From Colius striatus (taxonomy: Eukaryota; Chordata; Aves; Coliiformes; Coliidae): 64,000 bases of DNA. Position numbers and translations under genes: made by a program. The notes beneath the pieces are model-generated. The model made no database searches. It was not told the origin of the DNA and saw nothing but the letters and a program-made list of their open reading frames with translations. Each line of letters begins with the position of its first letter. Positions within the stretch are counted from its first letter, which is position 1. Shown one piece after another: positions 46,392 through 64,000 of the stretch. The stretch spans positions 22,793,548-22,857,547 of the forward strand of contig NC_084772.1 in assembly GCF_028858725.1 (NCBI RefSeq). The letters are read 5' to 3'.

Positions 46392-47418
46392 CTAGTGGGC
46401 AGATTTATTCTGAGGTTCACGTAATTGACCTGGCTGCTGTTTCAGCTTGCGAACTGTTCTGTACCCCCTGCCAGCCAGGCCTGCGCTAAGCAGGTATGCC
46501 GCTACTGCTGTGCAGCCTGAGAGGCCAGCAGCGATCTCTGCCCCATGCAGGCTGCAGCTAAAGCCCTGATAGCCCTTGCTTTGATAAAGCTGCTCTCTCT
46601 CTTTGCACACTGATGAATTATAAGCCCCTAGCAGAAAATGGAAGAAGTAGTACAGAGCAGGCACTATGCCAACTGCAATCACGATGTCCAGGATGCATTC
46701 AATGAGCAGCCACGCTGGGAAATGCCACGGTACCCGTAGCACGCCAACCACCATCAGAACACAAGAGAGGGCCAGCAGACCCCCTCCCACGGCCACTGCT
46801 GCCCTCCCAATCGGCAGCTTCAGCAGGTAGAAACGCTGGTCAAGATGCTGGGCCTTGGCCCCGTCTGTTCCGCTGAAGCCGCTGTAAGCCCCGCCGTACT
46901 GGTAGTAGTAGATGCCCCCCAGGCCGGGAAGGCCCGTGTAGCCTCCCGGGGAGCCGCAGGACACGGAGCCGCAGGTCAGGATCAGCACGGCGAGCAGCGC
47001 CTGCACCACCCGGCAGCAGCCTGGAGGGGAAGGGCGAAGGTGAGACCGCGGAGAGCGGCCGAGCCCCGTCCCCGGGCGGCCCCGAGAAACCGCGCCGGGA
47101 GTTCCGCTGCGCAGCGGCCCCGGGACCGCCCCAGGGGCCCCTCCCGCCCCGCTCACCTCTGCCCGTGCGCAGGTACCGGCAGCGGCTGCACTCCAGTAGC
47201 CCGGGCGCGGCCCCGCGCCGTCCCGGCGGCCGCTCCGGCCCTTCTCCGGGCACGACGCTGAGCGGAGGCGGCGCCGGGGCCATCAGCGACCCGCTCTGGC
47301 TCCGCGCGGCCGCCTGCCCGCTCCAGCTCGGTGCCCGCGCGGGCCCTGCACGGCCGCCAGCCCGGCCCGCCCCGGCGCGGCCCGCCCGCGGAGCGCGGGG
47401 CCTGTCCCGCTCCGCCAT
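46392..47418 (-). CDS. MARVELD3: MARVEL domain-containing protein 3 (tight-junction tetraspan)
   Basis: Two coding exons on the minus strand: 47418-47157 (87 codons plus 1 base) and 47020-46392 (stop at 46394-46392). They are separated by a 136-base GT-AG intron and give 296 aa. The start ATG (47418) has G at -3 and +4. The N-terminus is short, cytosolic and rich in Arg, Ala, Gly and Pro. Exon 1 ends in the cysteine-rich LLECSRCRYLRTGR. Four membrane segments follow: roughly 90-110 (VVQALLAVLILT), 153-178, 185-208 and 240-262. The GGIYYYQYGGAYSGF loop and the CKEREQLYQSKGYQGF loop match the family closely. MARVELD3 is a tight-junction protein related to occludin and tricellulin. The human protein is about 400 aa with a roughly 200-residue Arg-rich N-terminus, so this one is about 110 residues shorter at that end. 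A longer in-frame reading continues upstream without stops to 47895. Only one MARVEL exon was found, whereas mammals have alternative ones. Confidence 0.92.
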
Positions 47419-47600
47419 GGCCCGGCCCCAGCCCTGCGGGGAGCGGAGCCGGCGGGGAGCGGCCGCGGCCCCGCCCGGGCTGTGCAGCGCTCCCGCAGCG
47501 CCCCGGACGGGTCGATTGCCCACGAGCGGGCGCGATGGCTCCCGATTCGCGGCGCCGCTGTGCCCACGGTTCCCAGCCGTGACAAGGCCCTGCGGCGCCC
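46860..47600 (-). promoter_or_regulatory. MARVELD3: CpG island / putative promoter of MARVELD3
   Basis: GC-rich, CpG-dense block covering exon 1, the short intron and about 180 bases upstream of the start codon. It reverts to average composition by about 47640. No TATA box is seen. The transcription start was not located. Confidence 0.65.
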
Positions 47601-49864
47601 AACCCGCCATGGAGCGGGAGCTTGTGTGCGCCTGTGGGAAACTGAGCACCGACTCATTTCCACGACGTGCCGCTTTTTCCGTGCCGGGGGTTTCGCTGAA
47701 AGCGTTCTGCGTTCTGCTTGTCTGGCACCTCCTGCCTCTGAGCCTGGGTCCTGCTCCCTCTATTCTGCTCTCAAACCCAAGTCCCAGGCTTTTTAGTTTC
47801 TTGTTGCACAGCAGTGCGCCATTTGCTTTGTTGTATGAGCTGCCCATCTCCGGACCTTCCCTACCTCCCCTGTATCCATCTTGAGATGCACTCAAGGCGC
47901 CAGAGTTTTATATCACAGCAGAATGACTGCTTCTGCCTTGTCCTGTGCTTCTCCTAGCGATGCATAGCATGTTGTTGCTTCTCCAGCTTCCCTGGCATGC
48001 AGAGACAGTGTCTCTGGAGGACAGTTGTCAACATCTTGGGATCTGTCCTGCAGTCCAACGGCTCTGTTCCAGTTCAGCACTCTGCAGACCATGTTCAGGT
48101 AATTTTCTTTAGATGCATTAGCTTCTATTTCTCCATACAGAGACAAATAGACATCTTCTGGGTAGGTTTTCTGGAGACCTCTTTAGACAGTAGGATGTGA
48201 CTTTTTTACTGGTTGCACCATTTCCATGCACAATAAAGTCCTGCTACCCAGCAGGACAGGCTGCCATCCTGATGCTGAGTTCAGCCATCACCTGACAATA
48301 GAGGAGGTGATGAGTTGTGGTTTTGTTCATTGGTGATTGCTGCAGAGAAGACAAGTGCCCAGGATCTTTCCCGTGCACATGTCTCAGCACTGACTGGTAA
48401 AGGCAGAGCTGATTCATGAAAGGCTGTGTGTCCTATAAATAGCAGCACAGCTTGGAAATAGGGAAGCACAGAAAACTCCACAGGCAAAGTGAATGCTTTT
48501 ATCCAAGAGTTTAACCAAATGCTCCCTGTTAAAACTTTAGCATTACAAATAAATGCTTTTGTTGCATTTAGGAAAACAGAATTTTAGGGAATGAGGTCTC
48601 AGAGTGTGTATGGGCCCTAGGAGGTCCAAATTTGTCAATAAGATGCAGAAATACATTTCTTCCATCTGTAAGACTGGAGGCAACAGTAGAATTACTTCAG
48701 CTTTCTGTCCTTGCAGGAACAGCAGTAACAGGTCTGTAGATTGATACTGTGAGAAGCCCATAAACTGCAGCACTTCTGCACTGCAGGATAACACTCTCCT
48801 CAACATTTCACCTGACTCCATGAAACTGAAAACTCCTCTTAAAATGTACTTAGTTTGGGGATAAGAGAGAAGCAAAACAAAAGAACTCTCTGTTCAACTG
48901 TCAGTTCAGACAAGGGGGACAGGAGTTGTATGATGATTACAAGTCAGGGAATGGGAGACAGTAGGGATCTTAGGATGAGGGCTCTGGAGATAGTGCAGAT
49001 GATCATCAGTGAGGCTGTTGCACACACCTTTTGGTTGGCATATTTTGCATCACTCACGTTCATGTGCCAGAACCCAGGCCTCCTTGTTGCCATGCATAGA
49101 GTGAGCATAAAAGCGTTAGCAACCCTTTGTGTAATTTTAGCAGAGGCAGAGCTATTTTGCTTAGTAGGGCTTTTAACTGCCATGAGAGGGACATGAACAA
49201 CTAAGCTGACTAATCGTAAGTCACAAGAAGGGATAAAATAAGTGTTTCTTAAGCAGTGCTGCTGCTGATCATCTAGCACCCTGAGCTGAAGCTTTTGGAA
49301 TTTGTGCTGTGCTCTGTTCATTTCGGTGATGCATTCCGCATTTTACTAGTGTTCACTGCTAACAAGCAAGGGAGGTACAAACTTCGAGGTATTGTAGAAC
49401 CGAGTCATTCTTACTCCATTTCTGTTGCTGTATTGAGAGCTGCTAAAAAAATGCTTTGTGCCACTTCACTCTTGCTCAGAGTACCACAGCAGAGCTTGGT
49501 CAACGTTGTCTTCTGGCTTTCTGTTCTCACTGCAACAAGTAACAGTCACCAGAAGAGAGCATCAGGAAGCTGAGGACCCTAATACTAATCTTCATCTCTG
49601 CTTTGGCTTCTCTTTGTTCTTCCGTTTCTGGCTGCTCCTGATGTCATTGCTGCACTAGGAGCAAGGAAGGGCCAGGCCTGGCTTGCCAGAGGCCAAGAGC
49701 TCTGACCTGGTCCATTGCCCTCCCTGGGAACGTAGAGAGTGAAGTGGAAGGAGCAAATCATGAACTATCTCATATTTCTCCGGTGTGAAGTGGCTGGGAG
49801 CTGTAGCATAATCAGTGCTGAACACCACAGCCAGATTTATTGACTGTCTCACATCAATAAATAA

Positions 49865-50380
49865 TCACAGGAACAATGAGCGCAGCACGATGACGATTGA
49901 GCAGTGCTGCAGAAAAGAACTGGAGGTTATTGTGAATGACAAACTGAACTCAAGTCCACAGTGTCACCCTGTTGCGAAAAAAACTAACATTGCTAGGGTG
50001 TATAAACAGGAGTGTCACATGTAGGACATGTGAAGAAACTCTGCTGCACCCAACCCCCCACTTTGGTGCTGGTTAGGCCTCCATCTTGCTCAGTGTTTAC
50101 AGAGGTGAGTGGATCAGCTGGAGAGGATCCAGAGGAAAGCAAAAGAAAGCTCTAGAAATACAACCTATGAGAAGAAGATTGATCCTGGTCTCCTCATTTG
50201 ACAAAACAAATATCTGTTAACAACTTGCAAGACTCTGAGTAAGGAAGTGTCTTAACAAGTTGCAAACTTCTAAAAAGCTGCTGTCAAGAGAAAGGGAATA
50301 TTTTGTTCTTCCCATCAGCTGGTGGGGTGGTCAGGAAGCAGTGAGCTTAGCTTGAAGCAAAAGAGATGTGATTTAGGCAC
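49865..50380 (+). mobile_element. Ancient CR1/L3-like retrotransposon remnant
   Basis: Strongly decayed sense-strand copy. The stretch translating as RKELEVIVNDKLNSSPQCHP and VAKKTNIARVYKQE resembles the C-terminal reverse-transcriptase domain of L3/CR1-type elements. The segment around GAGAGGATCCAGAGGAAAGC and the later GGAATATTTTGTTCTTCCCA to GATTTAGGCAC resembles their 3' region. Its higher decay and different variant suggest an older subfamily than the PHLPP2 intron copies. It ends against a C14-A10 run. Confidence 0.6.
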
Positions 50381-50381
50381 A

Positions 50382-50405
50382 CCCCCCCCCCCCCCAAAAA
50401 AAAAA
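50382..50405 (+). repeat. Homopolymer pair C14-A10
   Basis: A run of 14 C (50382-50395) directly followed by 10 A (50396-50405), at the 3' edge of the ancient CR1/L3-like remnant. Runs of this kind are prone to length error in assembly. Confidence 0.9.
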
Positions 50406-51889
50406 GCCTCCACCACTTTGTAGGGTGATGAGCAGTGTTGCTGGAGCAGACAGTGAGTTTGTGTCACTGATGCTCAAATGGAGTCATTAGAGGTGCTGAC
50501 CTGTGTGTGCTCTGAAGGAAGGAGATGCATAGTGCTGCCCACCTCACTCACTGCGAGTTTACAGTGTCACCTTGCCCTGCAAAGCCACCATGCCCCTTTC
50601 CATCCCATCCCCATTGGTTGATCACTGTCCCAGTGGGTTCAAGGCCATCAAGGGGACAGCTGCTGCAACAAAGCATGCAACAGCTCAAGTCTCTGAAGTC
50701 ATAACTGAAATACAGGGTACACAATGTAACGTTTGCCTGGAAATAAGCAGAATGCAAGGCTGGACAAGGTGTTTCTACTCACCATGCCTGTGCCCAGGAG
50801 CCACTGACGCTCACTCTTTGTGGAACATTCCTCTCAGTATCTGTAACAGGGCTTGCAAGTCTTTCATTGTGGCTTTTGGCCTGCAGCTCACCAGTGCTTC
50901 CAACTCTCCACAAAGCCAGAGTGTACTCTGTGTCTGTCATTGTGCTTGCAAGAGACTTGGTGCCCAGGCTGAGCATGCAAGGGTCCTCACAGCTGCTGGA
51001 CTACTTCCACTCCACAGCTCTGCAATGCTCCATGGCTGGGGACAGCAACCTGGATTGCCCAGCACAGCTGGTATCCGTATGCAGCACTGCAGTCACAGAC
51101 ACTGATACTGTAGGAAGCCCAGAAGATACTCTAGTCATGAAAGCATTTGTTTTTTGCATTCCCTAGTTTTCTTGGGAGAGAGAGATTGCAATAGTAGGAG
51201 ACAGTGCTCATTAAGGCAGGTGGATTAATGCAGCTGTTTTCACCCTGGCCTTGGGCCTGCAGAAGAGAGCTCTGCCAGGAGCCGAGACAGAGCATCGCTG
51301 CCCCTACTGCAACAATCTGTGTCCATGGGCAGTCTGAGACACCTTCTTGCACTTTTTAAATAAATCTAGAGATCAGAGACCCCAGATGCCAGCTCTCCCC
51401 TTTCCAAACCGAGCTCACATAGGTGGCAAGAGCAAACTGCTTGCTGTACACACGCTTCTTTTCCAGAATGAGGCATCTCCAGCTAGACAGTGCAATTTGC
51501 CTTTTAATGCCTCTCAGATTTTTATTTCTGAAATGAAGTAAAAATTGATCCTAAGTACAAGCAGATAGACAAGGTTCTATCTTTGACTCCCCTGGTTAGA
51601 GTCACTCTGCATGGATTGCCATCTTTGCGGCTCTTAAACACAGTGTTTACACAGCTTTGCATAACCTGCCTGGGGGTGGTTTTTCAGCTGATTTTCTGCT
51701 CCGATGATGCAAAGAGAAAACAGGTGCTATGCTCCATTTCAGGTTAGTGCTGGGCAATTAAGATTGATGGAGGCGCAACCATCATCATGGTTTGATTAGA
51801 CTCATATAGATACATGTTGGTTTGCTCGTTTGGCACAGCAGTCCTGACTATACTTTGAGGCAGATATCACTGGGAATATGTGCATTTTA

Positions 51890-51930
51890 GAGTGCCCACG
51901 TGACGTGACCTGTAGCAGACAAAGTTTGTC
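51890..51930. promoter_or_regulatory. TAT: Candidate distal enhancer core of TAT (E-box/CRE-like plus palindrome)
   Basis: CACGTG (51897-51902) overlaps TGACGTGACC (51901-51910), whose complement contains the CGTCA core of a cAMP-response element. A 13-base near-palindrome GACAAAGTTTGTC follows at 51918-51930. FOXA-like TTTGCTC words occur nearby at about 51820 and 52035. It lies about 2.7 kb upstream of the candidate TATA box and 4.0 kb upstream of the TAT start codon. Rodent TAT is known to be driven by distal liver enhancers with CRE and FOXA/HNF sites. The assignment here is inference from motifs only. Confidence 0.3.
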
Positions 51931-54602
51931 CCTCACATTTCAGGAAACCTGCTGAAGTGTTATAAAGATAAATGTGCTGTGGGAATCGATAAGCAGTCAA
52001 AAAATTCATGAGAGCCAAGGCAGCTTTCATGGTTGTTTGCTCATCTAAAAGAGAGATTAACAATAAACTGATTTAAAACCAAACAATCAAACACTCCAAA
52101 AAGGAAGAATCACATATTTGGTTATTAGAAGCTGATTCAACTGGAAATGCAGAGACCAGACATTAAGCTACACACATATTTGTGGATTCCAGTCCTGAAC
52201 TGATTGGGGCTGTAGTACTGTCAAGAAAGTGCTGAGAGAAATTGCTGAAAATAAAAGCAAAGTGTGAGGCAGTAGCTAGTAAAGTGATTTGCTACTGACC
52301 CTGGTTGATTTTTGTGCAGAGTACCTGCGGGATGTCTGTCCCTGGAGCAGTGCACTTTGAATGGAGGTGCAGGGCAAAAATTCTCCTGTTGCGTGTTCTA
52401 CCTGCAGCCTGACAGAGACACAGGTTTGTCAGTACAGTGATGCTGCAGCCTGTGCGCCACTCAAGCAGCTGTTTGCCAGTCCTGGTTTGTCTGCTCCGGG
52501 ACGAGGGAACTGCGTGCTTCTGCTGGCTTGACCTCCATCACAGAAAGTCCAGGCTGTCCTGGTACCAGAGCAAGGCACTACTGAAAAAACATTGAGGCCA
52601 TCGCCAGTTTCTCCTTCCACTGGGAAGAGATGAAACTCAATTGCTCAAGCTACAGAAGAAAGAGGGAGCTGAAGAGGTATGGAGCAAGATACCCATGGGG
52701 AAGAGCTGTTGAGAGAAGGGTCAAGCTGCAGGGGGGAAGGCTTGAAAGGACCAGTGGGGTACAGAGGTCCTGGCAGTCAAGGACAGACAGCTGCATCCTG
52801 CAGGCTATGGCCACCTCTTTCACTGCACCATACAAGGGGTGGTTTAGCTATATCTGTAGAATGTGAAGTGCTGAGCTATGTGCTTATGCTTCAGCCCCAG
52901 GAGGCTCTATGCTCTGCAAGGTGAGGAGGGCTGCAAACCCCATGTGAGAGCATCCAGAGGACGACTGGAGCCATGCAGAGAGACAAGAAAGGCATAGTAA
53001 TGGTGGGAGAAACCCACTGACGCCATTGTACACCATTATGCTCCCCCCACTTTTTGGCCAGGTTCTCAGCCTTATGCAACTGAGTCAACCAATGCCTCCA
53101 GAGCCACATTTTTTCCCCTCTTGGCAGCAGACATCCACCATGCCCTGCCCTGAACCCCACTGCTATGTGTAGCCTTACTGTAGAGCTCCAGTTGCTCAAC
53201 TTCAGGGTTGTTGCTAGGCAGAGCGTACAGCATTGCCCTTGGGGCCTCCCAATGCCACATTTAACCCTGTCAGGGCTGTAGCAGGGAAAGAGATGGGGCC
53301 TGCTGGGGGAAGCAGGAAAATAACCCATAGGTGCTTGGAGAGGGCCTATGTGAATTTCTGAAGGTTGCTGATGTCAGGCTTCTGTAAAAAGAAGAGAGAA
53401 AATTGTCTGGAACTATGCAGCTCTCATCAGAAGAGAGTCCAAGCAGCTTCTATACAAGATGTTTCTCTGTGAGGTGCTTTTGAAAGGTGCTGTTCCATGT
53501 CCAAAGCCCCCTGGGGTGGCTGCTGTGGGAGGTCTGCACCTCACCTCTCCCAGCCTGCCTCCAGGCCTTGAGTGCCGGGCCGCAGCATGGCCTCAGCATT
53601 GCCCACTGCAGCACCAGGGTCAAACAGCAGGTCAGGGCTCTGCAGCAGCATCACCCCAGTGCCAGTGCTGAGGGAAAGGGCCGCTGCTGCATCCAGGGAG
53701 ATGCAGCCTCATTTCTGGAGAGGGAAGGGTCTGCCTCCATTCAGCCTGTATCTCCTGATTGTGATGATGCCACTATCTGTCCTTTCTCAGCTGTTGCATT
53801 GGGAGTCCAGAGCCTTTCAGGTCAGGACAGACTGGTGCTTTCTGCAGGCTTTGGGGTCCATCAGTCCATTGTTGGTGCTTTACAAGGTACTAGGGCTGCA
53901 ATACCTGGACTCTCTGCAGATTTGCCCCCACAGGCTTTGAAGAATGAGGGATGTGGTGCAAAAGGGTAAGCAGTCCAAGGCCTGCAGAAAGCTAAGCTGT
54001 GCTCCTCTGTAGGCCACCACAGAAAGAGTTAATGTGCAGGCATAGGCCCCTGTTTGAAGTGAACATAGTTGCAATGGGAGGGGAGGGCGTTTTTGGGTGG
54101 GAAGAGCAGCTTTCTCTGTGAGCCAATGGCTAAACGGTTCAGTCCCAACGCCCCGTTTTTGGGCTTATTTGATGGGCAAGAATTTGCAGGAATTTCTTAA
54201 CGGGATTTATCTTGGATGAAAAGTAGGGACTGGACCCCCAAGCTTGTTGGTGTCTCCCTCTCTGTGCTGTGGAAGGTAAAGTGCTGTGGTCTGGTACCTT
54301 GCTTCCTTCAGGGCGAGAAGTGGGGAGATCGTTTTGCCTGTGTCTGCAACTGCCCTTTGCGTGAGAACCATGCAGCAGGGTGGTGCAGAGGCTCTGCTGG
54401 GACAGACCCGGCACCCTGCATTTGGGACTCATTCCTGCTGTTGAACTGAGATATGTGGCTTGTTTCTCTGCTCAGTTGTTGTGCAGCCCTGCTGCATGTT
54501 TCTTCATCTGCTTTTCTTTTGTTAGAAAGGAGACCCAGAAGGTATTAGCAGTAGAGAAGCTGAACTCTTGCTTTGTGACCATATTAGATCAGTCTCAGCT
54601 GC

Positions 54603-54610
54603 TATAAAAA
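54603..54610 (+). promoter_or_regulatory. TAT: Candidate TATA box of TAT
   Basis: TATAAAAA in the context GCTGCTATAAAAAGGCTAAT, 1.28 kb upstream of the TAT start codon. Mammalian TAT has a non-coding first exon and a TATA promoter. The coding exon here appears to begin at an acceptor (CACTGACAG, ending 55881), so the promoter must lie upstream, and this is the best TATA-like element in range. The first exon and its donor could not be placed. Confidence 0.4.
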
Positions 54611-55889
54611 GGCTAATGAGGCACTGCTGGCAAAGGAACTGGAGGAGCATCTCTAGGTGCAAACTTTGCTGAAGCAATGAGCAATTTGTTCAGATGGCAA
54701 GTCCTGCCTTAACCAGACAACGCTATAACCTCTCCAGCTCAGTCTCTGCAGCAAGAAAGGGGTAGCTGTGTTGTGAATGTCTGCAAGCATGGGGCTAAGT
54801 AACCATGATCAGAAAAGGGCCACTGTTCACTGAATCTGCTTCAGTGGAGCAGAGAAACAGGGCAGTACAGAGGGCAGAAGCAGCTGATTGCAGGATTACA
54901 ATATAGGGTGCCAGTATCAGCAAGAATGGGCTTGGCAGCTCAGAAAGTCTCTGCCTGCCCTGTGCTCTGTCCCTTACCTGCTACAGGTGGAAAGCCCCGA
55001 CTTAGCAGCAGTTTGTGAGTGAGGCTTTTGCTGGATGGGTCTGGCTTGTGCTCTGGGTGTATGTACTGGGGTAAGTCACTTTTGTGTGCGTTTTGGGTCC
55101 CAGAAGGCAGCTATTCCTCTGCTGTGCCTTGCTTGTTACCCAGCCTCCAGCAGGACTGCAGACACTTTGCTTGGGGCAGTGTCACCTCCCTGATTTTCCT
55201 CTTGGCTGTACAAGTCTTGCTCCATTTTCTGAGCACTGCTTTTTGATCTAGAGTCTCTGGGCTGGGCTGTTGCTCCCTGTTACTCTGCTGACAGAGACAA
55301 GTGTCTGTAACCTACACCCTGCCACTGCTTAGTACATCCTGATGACACGGGACCAGAACTACCTTTATGGCATGTGAGATCTGACTCAAACAGAGCTGCA
55401 TTTCTGACTGCAGACTGGAGGGACATTTTGGATGTGAAAACACACAGTGGTCTGATCCTTGTGGTTGCAGTTGAAGTGAGCAAGATGATAGCTTGGGGAA
55501 GGAGAGGGGTGTCCTGGCCCTTCTGTCAGTGGGACATTGAATCTGCAGTCTAGCGGTAACTACAATATGCAGCTAACTCTTGGCTGCTGGCTTTAGCGGG
55601 GCCTGCTCCTGCTCAGCACAGCAAGCCCATGCTGAGCAGTGGTGCAGCTAGCAAAGAGAGGTGCTTTATCTTTCCCACTGCATTGTCCTCTCACTTACAC
55701 CCTGTCCTGGCCCCAAATACATCCCTCCTTGCTGTTGCTGGCTGAGTTGTCCCTAGGCAGTAGGAATCTACAGTTTCCAGAAGTTTTACTCTCGGAAAGT
55801 CATGGGCTATGTCCCCAAACAGGCAGATCTCTTGTTTGTCATGTATTAACTAAGCCCAGGAAATCCACTTCACACTGACAGCTCTCAGG

Positions 55890-63246
<7,357 letters not shown>

Positions 63247-63785
63247 CTACAGCTGGCCTCCTTGCCTCTTCCAGGCTAGACCTTGTATGAGGCAGCAGCT
63301 GGGCAGTCAGGGCTGCTTCCAGCCAGCCCCACATCCCTGTGCCTGCAAGCAGCCACTGTCCTACTGCTTTACTTCTTGTGCTCCATAGACCCAGCAGCAC
63401 TGTGGGAAGAAGCAGCCACTTCTCTCTCCTCCTCCACACACCCTTGCACACCCTCTAGCATTCAGTGCCCTTGGTGTCCACATACTCTGCATTTGCACCC
63501 TGTGTTGGTCTGTGCTTCTTGCAAACCAGCTGCAGGCAGGGGCACGTGGCTGCTCTTGGACCAGGCTTTATGCCCATGTGGCAGTAGCTTCTGTGCTGGC
63601 TACACTTCCCCTTGGGGACAGCAGAAGGCTGCTGTATTGGAGGACAAGAGAAAAATATCCACCTGACTTATCTGTGTTACCTCAGGAGGCCAGAGCTCTT
63701 TATACTGAGCCCTTTGTGCAACAAAGGGAGTAAGTTATTGTGACTTTTTTTTATTAATAAACATTCTGACAAGCCAGTTGCTGCA
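63247..63785 (+). other. TAT: TAT 3'UTR
   Basis: About 540 bases from the stop codon to just past the AATAAA at 63756. There is no coding content. The 3' end is inferred. Confidence 0.65.
63756..63761 (+). terminator. TAT: TAT poly(A) signal AATAAA
   Basis: Canonical hexamer after a T-rich stretch (TTTTTTTTATTAATAAACA), 510 bases after the stop codon. It is followed by TG-rich sequence within 50 bases. Confidence 0.75.
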
Positions 63786-64000
63786 CTGTCCTCCTGCTGT
63801 GCCAGGCCTGGCTTGGTTGTTGCATGGGTAGCCCTTGCTCGGCCCTGAAGATTGCAGTGACCCCGACCCGGCTCTGCCATGCCACTGGCCAAAGTGTTCC
63901 AAGGCACTGCTGGGCCCCAAGGGCAGCGAGGGCCCTGCAAGCCTGGCCCAGACTGGAGACAAGGCTTCCTGCCTGCTGATGCCAGAGACTCACTACAGCC
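63786..64000. other. Sequence downstream of TAT
   Basis: About 215 bases of GC-rich non-coding sequence at the window edge. I see no gene in it. Confidence 0.4.

Larger units (their letters stand above)
47601..54600. other. Intergenic DNA between MARVELD3 and TAT
   Basis: About 7 kb without a recognised exon. Open frames here on both strands are short, overlap each other and lack known motifs. Contents noted: an isolated TATAAATAG at 48434-48442, the old CR1/L3-like remnant at 49865-50380, the C14-A10 run at 50382-50405, and an AT-richer block at about 51540-52280 with clustered transcription-factor-like motifs. 52300-54600 is ordinary sequence with many CTGC/CAGC words. I see nothing definable there. 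Confidence 0.5.

Noticed and set aside
46056-46424. 122-codon plus-strand frame opposite the MARVELD3 3'UTR
   Set aside because: No recognisable protein, and it overlaps the antisense coding exon. Explained by chance.
47165-47884. 239-codon plus-strand open frame across the MARVELD3 CpG island
   Set aside because: It is antisense to MARVELD3 exon 1 in very GC-rich DNA where stops are rare. It has no known domain, and its composition is that expected of a shadow frame.
48434-48442. Perfect TATAAATAG in the MARVELD3-TAT interval
   Set aside because: No transcript start, first exon or coding sequence is apparent nearby on the plus strand, and TATA-like words are frequent by chance.

Overview
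This is vertebrate nuclear DNA, almost certainly from a bird. It has intron-rich genes with compact introns, CR1 non-LTR retrotransposons as the only clear mobile elements (several ending in the typical 3' tail close to ATTCTATG), CpG-island promoters, and a gene order that matches the conserved AP1G1 - PHLPP2 - MARVELD3 - TAT block (human 16q22). Genes were recognised by translating exons between consensus splice sites and matching them to remembered vertebrate proteins. No search was run. I did not identify the species.

Layout. 1-8337 (+) holds the last ten coding exons of AP1G1, the gamma-1 subunit of the AP-1 clathrin adaptor. Its 3'UTR runs to a poly(A) signal at 9468, or possibly to a distal one at 12212. 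9.5-13.5 kb is non-coding. A CpG island at about 13.54-14.4 kb starts PHLPP2 (+, 13875-40993, 19 coding exons, 1347 aa in perfect phase), which has a 4 kb 3'UTR ending near 44.97 kb. MARVELD3 (-, two coding exons, 47418-46392, 296 aa) converges on PHLPP2 and starts in its own CpG island. About 8 kb of intergenic DNA follows (47.6-55.9 kb). It holds one old CR1/L3-like remnant, a possible hepatic regulatory cluster near 51.9 kb and a TATA box near 54.6 kb. TAT, tyrosine aminotransferase (+, 55890-63246, 11 coding exons, 455 aa), closes the window with its poly(A) signal at 63756.

The four genes are functionally unrelated: Golgi/endosome vesicle traffic, Akt/PKC dephosphorylation, tight junctions and tyrosine catabolism. 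They are neighbours by conserved synteny, not an operon or pathway. All three younger long or medium CR1 copies lie in PHLPP2 introns in the sense orientation, and one carries a second CR1 3' end nested inside it. A 50-bp CR1 tail sits 100 bp upstream of the last TAT exon.

I did not find a convincing undescribed biological system. The points most worth checking are the lost ancestral start codon of PHLPP2, the short N-terminus of MARVELD3, a possible cryptic terminal exon in AP1G1, the nested CR1, and the putative TAT enhancer and promoter.
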